64,000 bases of DNA, taken from Sipunculus nudus (taxonomy: Eukaryota; Annelida; Sipuncula; Golfingiida; Sipunculidae). A program made the translations under genes and the position numbers. The notes beneath the pieces were generated by a model. The model saw nothing but the letters and a program-made list of their open reading frames with translations. It was not told where the DNA came from and did not search any database. This document shows, one piece after another, positions 40,284 to 53,579 of the stretch; positions within the stretch are counted from its first letter, which is position 1, and each line of letters begins with the position of its first letter. Where the stretch lies: positions 45,881,676 through 45,945,675 of the forward strand of contig CM049311.1 of the NCBI GenBank assembly GCA_026874595.1, read 5' to 3'.

Positions 40284-41127
40284 AAATGGCTGAGCTTATA
40301 AAAATTTATAAAACAACAAGCAATTGACCTGTGATATATATATATAGCAACGGCCCCCCCCCCCCCCCCTGGGTTATTGTTGAACTCAAGAGCTGAAATT
40401 CTCTCCAAGTGCCGCCATCAAAACAAATTCACCCTAAAATATTTTAAAACCTAGCATTCGTACCAATTTTCAGCGTGCCCCAAACCCCCCCCCCCCCCCA
40501 TGAGGATCCGCTGGGCGAACTTACCTGTTCAGGTAGTTGTTCTCTTACTGCTCTGCAGTGATGAGGGACATGGCGTTACCACTACATCATGGTGAGTTTA
40601 CCGAGTGGATTGCATTTGGTATGAGTATAGTATAATATATTTACCTTTTATATTTTATATTTGTACATTTGCCGTGTATATTGTGTATTTTCATAGTATA
40701 TGTGTATTTTTATGATATCATATTTTTATCATATCATATGTATACTACTGATATGTTCACTGCTTCCAAGACCCTATTAGAAATCAGTTCAATTTGTTAA
40801 TTGAGCCTCCTGGTAATTATCTTTGTATTATATATAAAATTTGCAACTTAAACAACCTCTTTGCCCTGCCCTGTTATGTTCCAGTATCGCACGTGTACCC
40901 CGACCAATCCTATTGTGCACCCGAGGACAATAGGATCAGTGTCAGTCTTTCACATGCCCCCCCCCCCCCCCCCACCCGAATCGCACAAAGCATTATCTCG
41001 TAATCTCGTAAAGTCTCGGCTTTTCAAACCACGCCGTTAGCTTCATTCTAACCACATTCACCTGATGATCGGGTCGCATCCCGTGAAACAGACTGTTGTG
41101 AATTAACCGTGTTGTTTTTCTCCAGAG

Positions 41128-41128
<1 letters not shown>
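40284..41128. other. Non-coding with several C runs
   Basis: Poly(C) tracts at about 40355-40369, 40485-40499 and 40958-40973. No gene recognised. Confidence 0.55.

Positions 41129-41182
<54 letters not shown>
41129..41182. repeat. (TA)n microsatellite
   Basis: Pure TA run. Confidence 0.96.
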
Positions 41183-41187
<5 letters not shown>

Positions 41188-41595
41188 TGTTTAGAATGTA
41201 TATTGAATAGAATGGGGCCCAAACAGAAATGATGCGGGCAAGGGGTGTGCAAATCAAAAATAAAATCCATATAAACAGTAACAGTAATCGCAGAAACAAA
41301 TATTCATCACCACAAACCCCTTTTTGATGGTATGTGGGTATGGGGGGGGGGGGGGGCGGGGGAAGGAGGAGGACTCCATAGCGATCATGTTAAATCCTGC
41401 CGGCCAGGGTTGAAATCATATTAAAGTGTCTAGGGTCATCCCAACCTCGAAATGCAATCCCCCATATCGCAAGGCAAGTAGGCCTAACGCGCTCTAGAAT
41501 TTGGAGAATATTCAAACCAGATAATTGTAAGAAGGGGTTTGCCGGATGCCAGTGGAGGTTTCATGGGATCATAACTAAAGATACAACTAGAAGTT
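41183..41595. other. Non-coding; G run near 41341
   Basis: A G16 tract at 41342-41356 is followed by G-rich sequence. No gene recognised. Confidence 0.55.
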
Positions 41596-41726
41596 TGTAT
41601 AGTTATACAAATATTCTGTTGTATAGTTATATGTATATTCTGTTGTATAGTTATATGTATATTCTGTTGTATAGTTATGTGTATATTCTGTTGTATAGTT
41701 ATATGTATATTCTGTTGTATATATAT
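41596..41726. repeat. 24-bp minisatellite, 5-6 units
   Basis: Unit TTGTATAGTTATATGTATAT plus TCTG, read directly. It is followed at 41747-41791 by a (TA)n run. Confidence 0.92.
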
Positions 41727-41746
41727 TTTATATGGGAGATTTTGTA

Positions 41747-41747
41747 G

Positions 41748-41791
<44 letters not shown>
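41747..41791. repeat. (TA)n microsatellite
   Basis: Pure TA run immediately after the 24-bp repeat. Confidence 0.95.
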
Positions 41792-41794
<3 letters not shown>

Positions 41795-42049
41795 AGCTCT
41801 AATTTGTATAGATAGAAATAAAGTACTTGTAATGTTGATATTTAACACAGGTGCGCACATTTAAATAACATGCAAGGCCTGCTAGAACCAAAATATTATT
41901 TAACGAATAAGAGTATTTATATATTTAGATATTTAAATACATATATATACATATATAATATATAATATAATGTAATAAAACTAAATTGCGTGCTTGTGGG
42001 ATGCAGGAGCATTTGAAACGAATGAGAATTTCAAATCCTGCAGAGAAAC

Positions 42050-42123
42050 GGCAAGTATCCATTCAGAGAATATATGGTCCACATATATTTGAGTATCCAT
42101 TCAGAGAATATATGGTCCAAATA
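42050..42123. repeat. About 41-bp direct repeat, two copies plus a third interrupted one
   Basis: AGTATCCATTCAGAGAATAT recurs at about 42055 and 42092. A third partial copy (GAGTATCCATTCA) resumes at 42315 after the MITE. The MITE therefore landed within this small array. Confidence 0.85.
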
Positions 42124-42125
42124 TA

Positions 42126-42309
42126 CAGTGAAACCTCGTTGTGTCGAAGTCGAAGGGACCCTCAGAAAATTTCGACACATCCGGAGTTCGACACAAGCGG
42201 GTTTTATTTGGTTATAATTTAATTAGGGTTGTCGGGAATATCGAGTCTGTAACTTCGACATAAGCGGGGTATTCGACTTAAGCGAGTTCGACACAGCGAG
42301 GTTTCACTG
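42126..42309. mobile_element. pogo/Tigger-type MITE, 184 bp, TA target duplication
   Basis: Inverted ends CAGTGAAACCTCGTTGTGTC and, from the right, CAGTGAAACCTCGCTGTGTC, flanked by TA on both sides (42124-42125 and 42310-42311). Internal words TCGACACA/TTCGACAT recur in both orientations. CAGTGAAACCTCG-type ends with TA duplication are typical of non-autonomous pogo/Tigger elements of the Tc1/mariner superfamily. The short 41-bp repeat next door gives an unoccupied version of the same site, confirming the boundaries. No coding capacity. Confidence 0.88.
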
Positions 42310-42311
42310 TA

Positions 42312-45300
42312 TTTGAGTATCCATTCATTATACTGACAAAGAAAACTTGTCAGTGAATATTCCAATTTCGAACAGGTTGTGCATGCATGGCCGGGCCATC
42401 TATGCATCAATTTATTCAGCATATAAGCGTTTCTCTAAAGGGACCTTTTGTATAGGAAAATTCAAAACCTTTTGTCTTTTTTTTAACTTGTTTTCCTTAT
42501 TTTTTGGTCGGGGCAAATCACTCTTGGCCGGACACTGTGCATATTTATTCCACCTAAAAATAAAATCAATCAGAATCAATAAATAGATTTTCAGCGTTCC
42601 TGGTTTGTATCTATAATGAATGTGGGAAGTTTTTAAAGGACAAGGCTTTAATAATTAAAGAATAAAAACTGGTCTTGTTTTGAAAAAGGGTTATAGGAAA
42701 TACAAAATGTAACACATTTAAGAATTTGCTAGATACTAGATGTACTCGAATGCTTTATAGGCCTTAGAATTAACTTTCATATGCCTTGTTTAAAGACTTC
42801 TCTCACAAATATCTTCTGTTCTGTGGATTGTCCCATACAAGATTCATGTTAAATTTCGAGAAATTCATATATATGTAATTAATTGTTATATTTATCTGTT
42901 CAACGATAAACAAAACAGTAAGTTGATATTTAGTAAGATTTATGTAATATGCCATGCTGACCAGTATTTTGTGTGTGAGAAACCAATCCAGGGGAGTTTG
43001 CCCCGCGTCTCAAAGATTAAAAATATGGTCCTGAAAGACTGTTAGCAACACGAAAAACTAAAGAGAGCTGAACCATTTAATGTATTCGTGAAGTATATAT
43101 TTGTTAATGCTGCTGAAGCAATTCGTCAAAAATATACTGGTTCCTTTATAACGAGTCAATACGGTTTAAATATGTTAAACCATAAGAATTGTCACACACA
43201 CACACATATATACGTATATGTGTGTGTGTGTGGCAAAGTGCTAATCCCGGCATGAATTTTGCTGGCATGATATGTTTTATATAATATAATAATAATATGT
43301 ATTTGTGTGACCCTGCATGGCGTCAGAGAAGGCATAGCTGGTTCTATAGCACAGAAGTCGTGATATACTGATACTGGTATATAGAGTGAAATAATTAATG
43401 TTTAAATACTAGTAATTTAAAGAAAAAGATCTCATTTACACCTTTACATGACTGGGCTTATATAAGAAATAGGGGGGGGGGGATCTGAGTACATTTTCCT
43501 TTTGTGCAAATACATTTAGTCCCAGTCTACAAATTTCGATAAACTGATTAATCAACATCGAATTTTTTTTTAAGACAAAGTGGTTGTGCTAGGATTATCG
43601 CTATACAGATCTTCGCTCAGATGAATAAAAAGCTCAAATGTGATTTTTATTACTCAGTGTTTAGGTGAACAAGCTAGACTGGGGAGTTGAGGAAAGTTTA
43701 AAACACAGCTGTTATTGTCCCTTAGTTGTCGTAGGAGAGGAACAAGACGTGAATGTCGTACCACATTAGCCAGTTCGTGATTTATTAAGTATATTATTTC
43801 GAAAACTTGCAGGCGTCAGCTTTGATGTTTAATTATATCCACATGTCGGTACGGCAGGAGCCTCTTAAATATACTCATCCACATACCCAATGCCGCCGCC
43901 ACGCATCCAAAGTCTCCATCAAAAAGGTAACACTGCAAGATTACAACGAACAACTAGAATCTGTTTGCAATTTTAAAGTTTTGTTTTGTTTTTTAATCCT
44001 GTGTATATATTATTATAAACTTTTCTGGTCAACTGATATATATGTTATATACATGGACATTCCTGCATGGTCCTCCAGAGACCAGTATGTATATAAGTGG
44101 ATAGAGCATTTGATAAGAGTTTAGGTAATTTACATAGATTGATTTTATGAGTATTTAAGACGCTATTTAAGACGTTGTATACAACCCTAGGAAAAGCTTG
44201 AACAGGTTTGTCTGTTATTCAGCTTTACTTTCTGGTACATATCCAAGGAAACATTTATTTTTAAATAAACGTTACATCTTCCGCAGAAATTCGTCCAAAA
44301 CCCTTGCCAACTGTATATTGCAATTGTGGCAAAACAATTATTAACGATACGCCTCCCTCCTGCTGGAATGTAAATATTTGTAGGAGCAGTAGAGACAAAC
44401 ATCTATAGGAATTTGTAGGAATTTTATTTGTAGGAATTTTATTTGTAGGAATTTTCAAGTTGAATTATAAAAAATATTATCAAAATTCTGTGTTACATGA
44501 TATATTAACTCTAAGGACAATAGACCTCGTTTTTAGATTCAGAGAAAAAAAGTGAAGAGATTGCATCTAAAAGAATCTTGATTTATACTTATTTATTGTG
44601 AGAATAAGCAGAAGAGGAACCAAGGCAAAAGAAAAATTCAACTGGTGCACCAAAATATATTCAGTAGTATGGGAACCATATGCCACATGAGATATCTTCT
44701 TGAGTGCTAATTAAAAGTGTACAGAATACAAACAATTAAAATAAACTTGAAACTTTTGTTCAGGGATGCTCACGATTCTCCAGTATACAAAATTTCAGTG
44801 TAATGTCTTCAATAAGCAGAGCTGTGATCCTATCGAGTTGTTTTCATTACCGGGGTAGGTGTTATTTACAAGCCTAGATATATTAAAGAATGTTTAAATC
44901 CTCAGTTTGTATAAGCAGCATGGGCACTGTCTGGATTCATCCACAGACCAAGTTTCATTTAAATATCTTCACCATCAATGATGCAATATAAGAATATAAA
45001 CAAAAATTAACAGGACTTCATCATGAGCAACCTATGCCTTGAAATTTTACGTTTTGGCCCCTACACCACGGAGTAGTTTTCTAAACTCTTCAAATGCTAA
45101 AATACATCACATGTATGAAATATGAATACAATATAGGTTGGGGGCTTGCTGACCAAATCCTTTAAATAACCCGAGCTGGGTTGGGATCCGGACAAATTTT
45201 GTCCGTTACGTGTTCACTGTATCATCCGAGATATTAAAAGTTTATGGAAAGATAAACCCTCCTGGACTTCGAGCGAAGAGTTTTCATAGCACAATCGTAT

Positions 45301-46406
45301 TTTATTCTGTCACCAATACTGACCATTAGTTCCCCTAGCAGCATCTAAAATCCGTTTGAATATAGGCCTACGGCTGTACTGGTATATAAGATCGCAAAAC
45401 TCAAATCAATGCACATGCAGTTCTAAAAAAAGAGCCGAATATTTTCAATAATAACAGGTTTATAGAACAACATTTAACATTAACAGTTTGTTTCTGAAAC
45501 ATGACTGTGAAGTTGAAAAGTAATACAGGAAAATGCATGAGATCACGGCTTAAATGCTTTAGATTATAGGAATTTTATATGAGACATTTATTCATAGAAA
45601 GTTGGTCAATAAGAAAATACGATCAAGTGGAACCTCTACATCAGTGTGGATGGCGGTAAATGGCTGGCAGTGGGGAAAACATCAAGAAAGACTAAAGTAG
45701 TTAATAATTAAACCATACGGTCTTTGGCACACATTTGCTTTAGACCTGTTAAATCGTTGTTTTGGGTCATCATTCCTAAAAGCATAACACGCGTGGCGGG
45801 CCGGTAAGACACGGGGGGCGGACCGGTAAGACATGGATATATGGCTTTCTCATTACTCAAAGCAATCCACTTCCATTTACTACAAGAAATTCATTGACTG
45901 ACAACACTAAAACCCGGCCGAGTCGTGTAACTGGATGTAAAATCAAAGCTCTCATATCCCTTTGATGTAGGAACTTGGCCAAAACAGCCACTTTCCGGGG
46001 TGCTACTTTTTCCGCTACACGGATTCTTTTTCCTAGGCATAAATTTGGACTCTGGTGGTGTATCGTAAAGGACTGACCGACAGATGTTTGGCCTTGGAAT
46101 ATAGGGATGTCGGGCGATTGGGATATGGAGAATTGTCCTTGGGTCGACAGGTGTCAGGAACGGGAAAAAAAATGCTTAGTAAAGAATCCAGTTCACACCA
46201 AAACAAAACTTGCTCAACTTTCAGCTGTTGTGGCAGCTTTACGACTCGCTGGCGTGTTGTCTTTGTTTAATTGCCCGCGAATTGTATATGGCTGTACAAT
46301 ACCCGGTAATTACGCCTCTGTTAAGATTCATGCGGAACATGTCATTTACCAATATCAATATTAGGTGTGACGGAAAATACTAAATCATGGAAAGTACACA
46401 TTCACG
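42312..46406. other. Long non-coding stretch with minor repeats
   Basis: No gene recognised. Contains a G10 run near 43471, three copies of an 18-bp unit (TAGGAATTTTATTTG-like) at 44405-44456, and the CA-TA-GT tract listed separately. Frames reach 105 codons (43807-44124) without a recognisable domain. Confidence 0.5.
43193..43232. repeat. Perfectly palindromic CA-TA-CG-TA-GT tract
   Basis: A CA run, ATATATACGTATAT centre and GT run form an almost perfect inverted repeat about the central ACGT. It is a second case of a self-complementary compound microsatellite (compare 20294-20358). Confidence 0.93.
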
Positions 46407-49400
46407 TCTCTTGATGTGGTGTTATTTTTGTCAGGCCGGGTCTTCTATATTGCTCTGTATACCCGTCTGTTGATGTTGTGTTATTTTTGTCAGGTACTCG
46501 TCTTCTACATTGCTCTGTTTACCCGTCTGTTGATACGACGTAATTTTTGTCAGGTACTGGTCTTTTACATTGCTCTATATACCCGTCTGTTGATATGTGG
46601 TGTTATTTTTGTCAGGTACTCGTCTTGTACATTGCCCTGTTTATCCGCCAGTTGATGTTGTGTAATTTTTGTCAGGTACTGGTCTCCTACATTGCTCTGT
46701 TTACCCGTCTTTTGATGTGGTGTTATTTTTGTCAGGTACTCGTCTTACACATTGTTCTGTATACCCGTCTATTGATGTGGTGTAATTTTTGTCAGGTACT
46801 GGTCTTGTACATTGCTCTATATACCCGTCTGTTGATATGTGGTGTTATTTTTGTCAGGTACTCGTCTTCTACATTGCTCTGTTTACCCGTCTGTTGATAC
46901 GACGTTATTTTTGTCAGGTACTGGTCTTTTACATTGCTCTGTATACCCGTCTGTTGATATGTGGTGTTATTTTTGTCAGGTACTCGTCTTGTACATTGCC
47001 CTGTTTATCCGCCAGTTGATGTTGTGTAATTTTTGTCAGGTACTGGTCTCCTACATTGCTCTGTTTACCCGTCTTTTGATGTGGTGTTATTTTTGTCAGG
47101 TACTCGTCTTATACATTGTTCTGTATACCCGTCTATTGATGTGGTGTAATTTTTGTCAGGTACTCGTCTTGTACATTGCTCTGTATTCCCGTCTGTTGAT
47201 ATGACGTTACGTAATTTTTGTCAGGTACTGATCATCTACATTGATCTCCTTACCCGTCTGTTCATATGACGTAATTTTTGTCAGGTACTGGTCTTTTACA
47301 TTGCCCTGTTTATCCGCCAGTTGATGTTGTGTAATTTTTGTCAGGTACTGGTCTCCTACATTGCTCTGTTTACCCGTCTTTTGATGTGGTGTTATTTTTG
47401 TCAGGTACTCGTCTTATACATTGTTCTGTATACCCGTCTATTGATGTGGTGTAATTTTTGTCAGGTACTGGTCTTTTACATTGCTCTATATACCCGTCTG
47501 TTGATATGTGGTGTTATTTTTGTCAGGTACTCGTCTTCTACATTGCTCTGTTTACCCGTCTGTTGATACGACGTAATTTTTGTCAGGTACTGGTCTTTTA
47601 CATTGCTCTATATACCCGTCCGTTGATATGTGGTGTTATTTTTGTCAGGTACTCGTCTTGTACATTGCCCTGTATTCCCGTCTGTTGATATGACGTTACG
47701 TAATTTTTGTCAGGTACTGATCATCTACATTGATCTGCTTACCCGTCTGTTCATATGACGTAATTTTTGTCAGGTACTGGTCTTTTACATTGCCCTGTTT
47801 ATCCGCCAGTTGATGTTGTGTTATTTTTGTCAGGTACTCGTCTTCTTCATTGCTCTGTTTACCCGTCTGTTGATACGACGTAATTTTTGTCAGGTACTGG
47901 TCTTTTACATTGCTCTATATACCCGTCTGTTGATATGTGGTGTTATTTTTGTCAGGTACTCGTCTTGTACATTGCTCTGTATACCCGTCTGTTGATATGA
48001 CGTTACGTAATTTTTGTCAGGTACTGATCATTTACATTGATCTGCTTACCCGTCTGTTCATATGACGTAATTTTTGTCAGGTACTGGTCTTTTACATTGC
48101 CCTGTTTATCCGCCAGTTGATGTTGTGTAATTTTTGTCAGGTACTGGTCTCCTACATTGCTCTGTTTACCCGTCTTTTGATGTGGTGTTATTTTTGTCAG
48201 GTACTCGTCTTATACATTGTTCTGTATACCCGTCTATTGATGTGGTGTAATTTTTGTCAGGTACTGGTCTTCTACATTGCTCTGTTTACCCGTCCGTTGA
48301 TGTGGTGTGATTTTTGTCAGGTACTGGTCTTCTACATTGCTCTGTTTACCCGTCTGTTGATGTGGTATTATTTTTGTCAGGTACTGGTCTTTTACATTGC
48401 TCTGTTTACCCGTCTGTTAATGTGGTGTTATTTTTGTCAGGTACTCGTCTTATACATTGCTCTGTATACCCTTCTGTTGATATGACGTTACGTAATTTTT
48501 GTCAGGTACTGGTCTTTAACATTGCTCTGTTTACCCTTCTGTTGATATGACGTTACGTAATTTTTGTCAGGTACTGGTCTTTTACATTGCTCTGTATACC
48601 CGTCTGTTGATGTTGTGTTATTTTTGTCAGGTACTCGTCTTCTACATTGCTGTGTTTACCCGTCTGTCGATATGACGTAATTTTTGTCAGGTACTGGTCT
48701 TCTACATTGCTCTGTATACCCGTCTGTTGATATGACGTTATTTTTGTCAGGTACTGGTCTTTTACATTGCTCTGTTTACCCGTCTGTTAATGTGGTGTTA
48801 TTTTTGTCAGGTACTCGTCTTATACATTGCTCTGTATACCCTTCTGTTGATATGACGTTTCGTAATTTTTGTCAGGTACTGGTCTTTTACATTGCTCTGT
48901 TTACCCTTCTGTTGATATGACGTTACGTAATTTTTGTCAGGTACTGGTCTTTTACATTGCTCTGTATACCCGTCTGTTGATGTTGTGTTATTTTTGTCAG
49001 GTACTGGTCTTCTACATTGCTGTGTTTACCCGTCTGTCGATATGACGTAATTTTTGTCAGGTACTGGTCTTCTACATTGCTCTGTATACCCGTCTGTTGA
49101 TATGACGTTATTTTTGTCAGGTACTGGTCTTTTACATTGCTCTGTTTACCCGTCTGTTAATGTGGTGTTATTTTTGTCAGGTACTCGTCTTATACATTGC
49201 TCTGTATACCCTTCTGTTGATATGACGTTACGTAATTTTTGTCAGGTACTGGTCTTTTACATTGCTCTGTTTACCCTTCTGTTGATATGACGTTACGTAA
49301 TTTTTGTCAGGTACTGGTCTTTTACATTGCTCTGTATACCCGTCTGTTGATGTTGTGTTATTTTTGTCAGGTACTGGTCTTCTACATTGCTGTGTTTTCC

Positions 49401-51476
49401 CGTCTGTCGATATGACGTAATTTTTGTCAGGTACTGGTCTTCTACATTGCTCTGTATACCCGTCTGTTGATATGACGTAATTTTTGTCAGGTACTGGTCT
49501 TTTACATTGCTCTGTTTACCCGTCTGTTTATGTGGTGTTATTTTTGTCAGGTACTCGTCTTATACATTGCTCTGTATACCCTTCTGTTGATATGACGTTA
49601 CGTAATTTTTGTCAGGTACTGGTCTTTTACATTGCTCTGTTTACCCTTCTGTTGATATGACGTTACGTAATTTTTGTCAGGTACTGGTCTTTTACATTGC
49701 TCTGTATACCCGTCTGTTGATATGACGTAATTTTTGTCAGGTACTGGTCTTTTACATTGCTCTGTTTACCCGTCTGCTAATGTGGTGTTATTTTTGTCAG
49801 GTACTCGTCTTATACATTGCTCTGTATACCCTTCTGTTGATATGACGTTACATAATTTTTGTCAGGTACTGGTCTTTTACATTGCTCTGTTTACCCTTCT
49901 GTTGATATGACGTAATTTTTGTCAGGTACTGGTCTTTTACATTGCTCTGTATACCCGTCTGTTGATATGACGTAATTTTTGTCAGGTACTGGTCTTCTAC
50001 ATTGCTCTGTTTACCCGTCTGTTAATGTGGTGTTATTTTTGTCAGGTACTCGTCTTATACATTGCTCTGTATACCCTTCTGTTGATATGACGTTACGTAA
50101 TTTTTGTCAGGTACTGGTCTTTTACATTGCTCTGTTTACCCTTCTGTTGATATGACGTTACGTAATTATTGTCAGGTACTGGTCTTTTACATTGCTCTTT
50201 TTACCCGTCTGTTAATGTGGTGTTATTTTTGTCAGGTACTCGTCTTATACATTGCTCTGTATACCCTTCTGTTGATATGACGTTACGTAATTTTTGTCAG
50301 GTACTGGTCTTTTACATTGCTCTGTTTACCCTTCTGTTGATATGACGTTACGTAATTTTTGTCAGGTACTGGTCTTTTACATTGCTCTGTATACCCGTCT
50401 GTTGATGTTGTGTTATTTTTGTCAGGTACTGGTCTTCTACATTGCTGTGTTTACCCGTCTGTCGATATGACGTAATTTTTGTCAGGTACTGGTCTTCTAC
50501 ATTGCTCTGTATACCCGTCTGTTGATATGACGTAATTTTTGTCAGGTACTGGTCTTTTACATTGCTCTGTTTACCCGTCTGTTAATGTGGTGTTATTTTT
50601 GTCAGGTACTCGTCTTATACATTGCTCTGTATACCCTTCTGTTGATATGACGTTACGTAATTTTTGTCAGGTACTGGTCTTTTACATTGCTCTGTTTACC
50701 CTTCTGTTGATATGACGTTACGTAATTTTTGTCAGGTACTGGTCTTTTACATTGTTCTGTATACCCGTCTATTGATGTGGTGTAATTTTTGTCAGGTACT
50801 GGTCTTCTACATTGCTCTGTATACCCGTCTGTTGATATGACGTTATTTTTGTCAGGTACTGGTCTTTTACATTGCTCTGTTTACCCGTCTGTTAATGTGG
50901 TGTTATTTTTGTCAGGTACTCGTCTTATACATTGCTCTGTATACCCTTCTGTTGATATGACGTTACGTAATTTTTGTCAGGTACTGGTCTTTTACATTGC
51001 TCTGTTTACCCTTCTGTTGATATGACGTTACGTAATTTTTGTCAGGTACTGGTCTTTTACATTGTTCAGAATACCCGTCTATTGATGTGGTGTAATTTTT
51101 GTCAGGTACTGGTCTTCTACATTGCTCTGTATACCCGTCTGTTGATATGACGTAATTTTTGTAAGGAACTGGTCTTTTACATTGCTCTGTTTACCCGTCT
51201 GTTAATGTGGTGTTATTTTTGTCAGGTACTCGTCTTATACATTGCTCTGTATACCCTTCTGTTGATATGACGTTACGTAATTTTTGTCAGGTACTGGTCT
51301 TTTACATTGCTCTGTTTACCATTCTGTTGATATGACGTTACGTAATTTTTGTCAGGTACTGGTCTTTTACATTGTTATGTATACCCGTCTGTTGATATGA
51401 CGTTATTTTTGTCAGGTACTGGTCTTTTACATTGCTCTGTTTACCCATCTGTTGATGTGGTGTTATTTATGTAGGT
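46407..51476. repeat. About 60-bp satellite-like array with higher-order repeats (about 82 units)
   Basis: The unit contains TTTTTGTCAGGTACTGGTCT, TACATTGCTCTGTTTACCCG and TCTGTTGAT, followed by a variable end: GTGGTGTTA (60 bp) or ATGACGTTACGTAA (65 bp). Units occur in ordered blocks. From 48684 a six-unit block repeats at 370-bp intervals (48684, 49054, 49424) and recurs at 50789. In the first half a different set recurs, marked by ACTGATCATCTACATTGAT at 47227, 47715 and, with one change, 48022. Frames of up to 122 codons are 20-residue repeats with no domain and are broken by the 65-bp units. Confidence 0.95.
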
Positions 51477-52252
51477 AGGGAGCTTCTCCGCGTAATGTGT
51501 CGCTCCATTTATTCCACATCCCCCGGATGACAAAATGTTATCAAATCTATACCACTTTCTCCTTGTCGTTAATTCACTGAAGCCAGACATACTGAATTTC
51601 TTTTTGTCATCATATCACGTATCATTACCGTGCACGCTAACATTTGTTTAAATAATGAATGGTATCATGCAGGACCACGTACAGCGAGCACAAACACACA
51701 GAGAGGCCGAAATATTCACAAACGCGCCACAGCTACTGATTAGTGATAAACAATATAGATACTTGAACAGATATGACAGCATATTTAATTTGAAATCCAA
51801 GCGGGATGGCAAGCGGTATCGAGCCTCCAGGCATCAAAGTTTGCCAGAGGCCGACCCGTGCGTCCACACAAAGTGAAAAATGAGGAAGCCTCGGCTACCG
51901 GCTACCGACTCGTCCATCATCACGGACTCATCCCAACAACCCCTTATAGTGGCAGGTCATTCTGGCGAGGACTGACAAACACGGGCCAAATGAGGTGTAC
52001 CCAAAGTCAGTCGGGCCTGTCTCTCCGTATCATTCCCTGCCCCCCCCCCCCCATATGTATATGTGGACAAACACATTCATATATATATATATATAAATAT
52101 AATATATATATATATATGTTAGCATATTCAATATATACAGAACGATATATGTATACATATATTGCATGATATATATATATATATATTTAAACATATATAT
52201 AGAAAGATATATATATATATGTATACATATATTGTATTATATACATAAACAT

Positions 52253-52312
<60 letters not shown>

Positions 52313-53492
52313 TCACGCATACTTAAAAAATTCGAAAAAGCTAGTCTTTGATTCAATTTAAAGGTGATTCAATTTCAATTGATAAAAAAAATATGATAAA
52401 CTGAATAACAATTGATGTACAGTAGTCCTTACAGCAACTCAAAAGCCATTATGTTAATTCTGGGCCCACATTTGATGACGCCGACCTGCATTGTTATTTT
52501 TAACAAATCAAGTTAAACTAGAACATATCCGGAGGTACTCCATATACAATAGACATATACTCCATAAACTAGAGATATACTCTATATATACTAGAGATAT
52601 ACTCCGTAAAGTAATGATATAATCCATATACTTGAGATATACTCCATGTACTATAGGGATATAGTCCATATACTAGAGATAAACTCCATATACACCGCCA
52701 ACTATAGGAATGTGAGAAATAAGTACCTTGGCTGAAATAACAGGACCAGAAATTTTACAAAACTCATAAAAGTCATGAAGTTAACAAAAAATGCAAAAAA
52801 AAAAAATCAGGTAAGGAGATTAACTTGTTGTATTAATGACATGTGGGTAGGAGTAATAGTTATTTTAGATATTGCAACGCATATGAAACGTGAATAATTT
52901 AGAATTTAACCATTCATAAAAAAATCGAAAAATCATTTAAATATGACCAAAACCTAATATCGTCAGAGACCCATAAGGTACACCTGCCGTTATAAACAGA
53001 ATTAATCTTTTGGTTTTATCGAATTCGCATGTAAATTATTTTAAAACTGGAAAATTTCACGAGAAATTAAAAAGAATCAAATGTGTCAAACGTAAAAAAA
53101 AGTCAGGTGACCCATAGATACACTTACCGTTGAAATATAAAATGGACAAGAGTAACAGTAACAGTTTTTGAGACCCATAAGGTATTCCCCGTCTTGTTAA
53201 TTAAAAGAATACAAGCATTAATTTTTTATATATCGCATATTAAATGTAATATTTTGAATAAAAAATCCATATACATTACGGACGGAACTGAGGCGGGGGA
53301 TAAACATCTCTTAATTAACACCACATTACCTGACATGAGAAGAAAAGTGTAGGGTATTAAGTTAAACTGAGCCCCCCCCCCCCCCCCCCCCCAATTTTTT
53401 TAATGAAAATTAAAACGAAACAGTAGCAGGAATCGGCAGATATTTGTGAAATGTTTATGAGAACTATTCCCTTGGTTCTGTTTCCGTTCTCG
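51477..53492. other. Non-coding, AT-rich, several simple repeats
   Basis: Poly(C) at 52040-52052, TA-rich patches at 52078-52318 and C20 at 53374-53392. A degenerate unit of about 20 bp (AGAGATATACTCCATATACT) is repeated seven to eight times at about 52540-52695. A 103-codon frame at 51858-52169 ends in TA-encoded Ile-Tyr. Not recognised as genes. Confidence 0.6.
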
Positions 53493-53579
53493 AGCAAGCA
53501 GGCCAACAAGAGGGCTAACACAAGGCGGCCTTCATAGCCAGCAAGCCAACACGAGAGCTAACACAAGGCGGCCTTCATA
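53493..53579. repeat. 43-44-bp tandem duplicate
   Basis: Two copies, each ending GGCTAACACAAGGCGGCCTT or GAGCTAACACAAGGCGGCCT and then CATA. Few differences, so the duplication is fairly recent. It lies 1.35 kb past the Frizzled stop codon. Confidence 0.9.
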
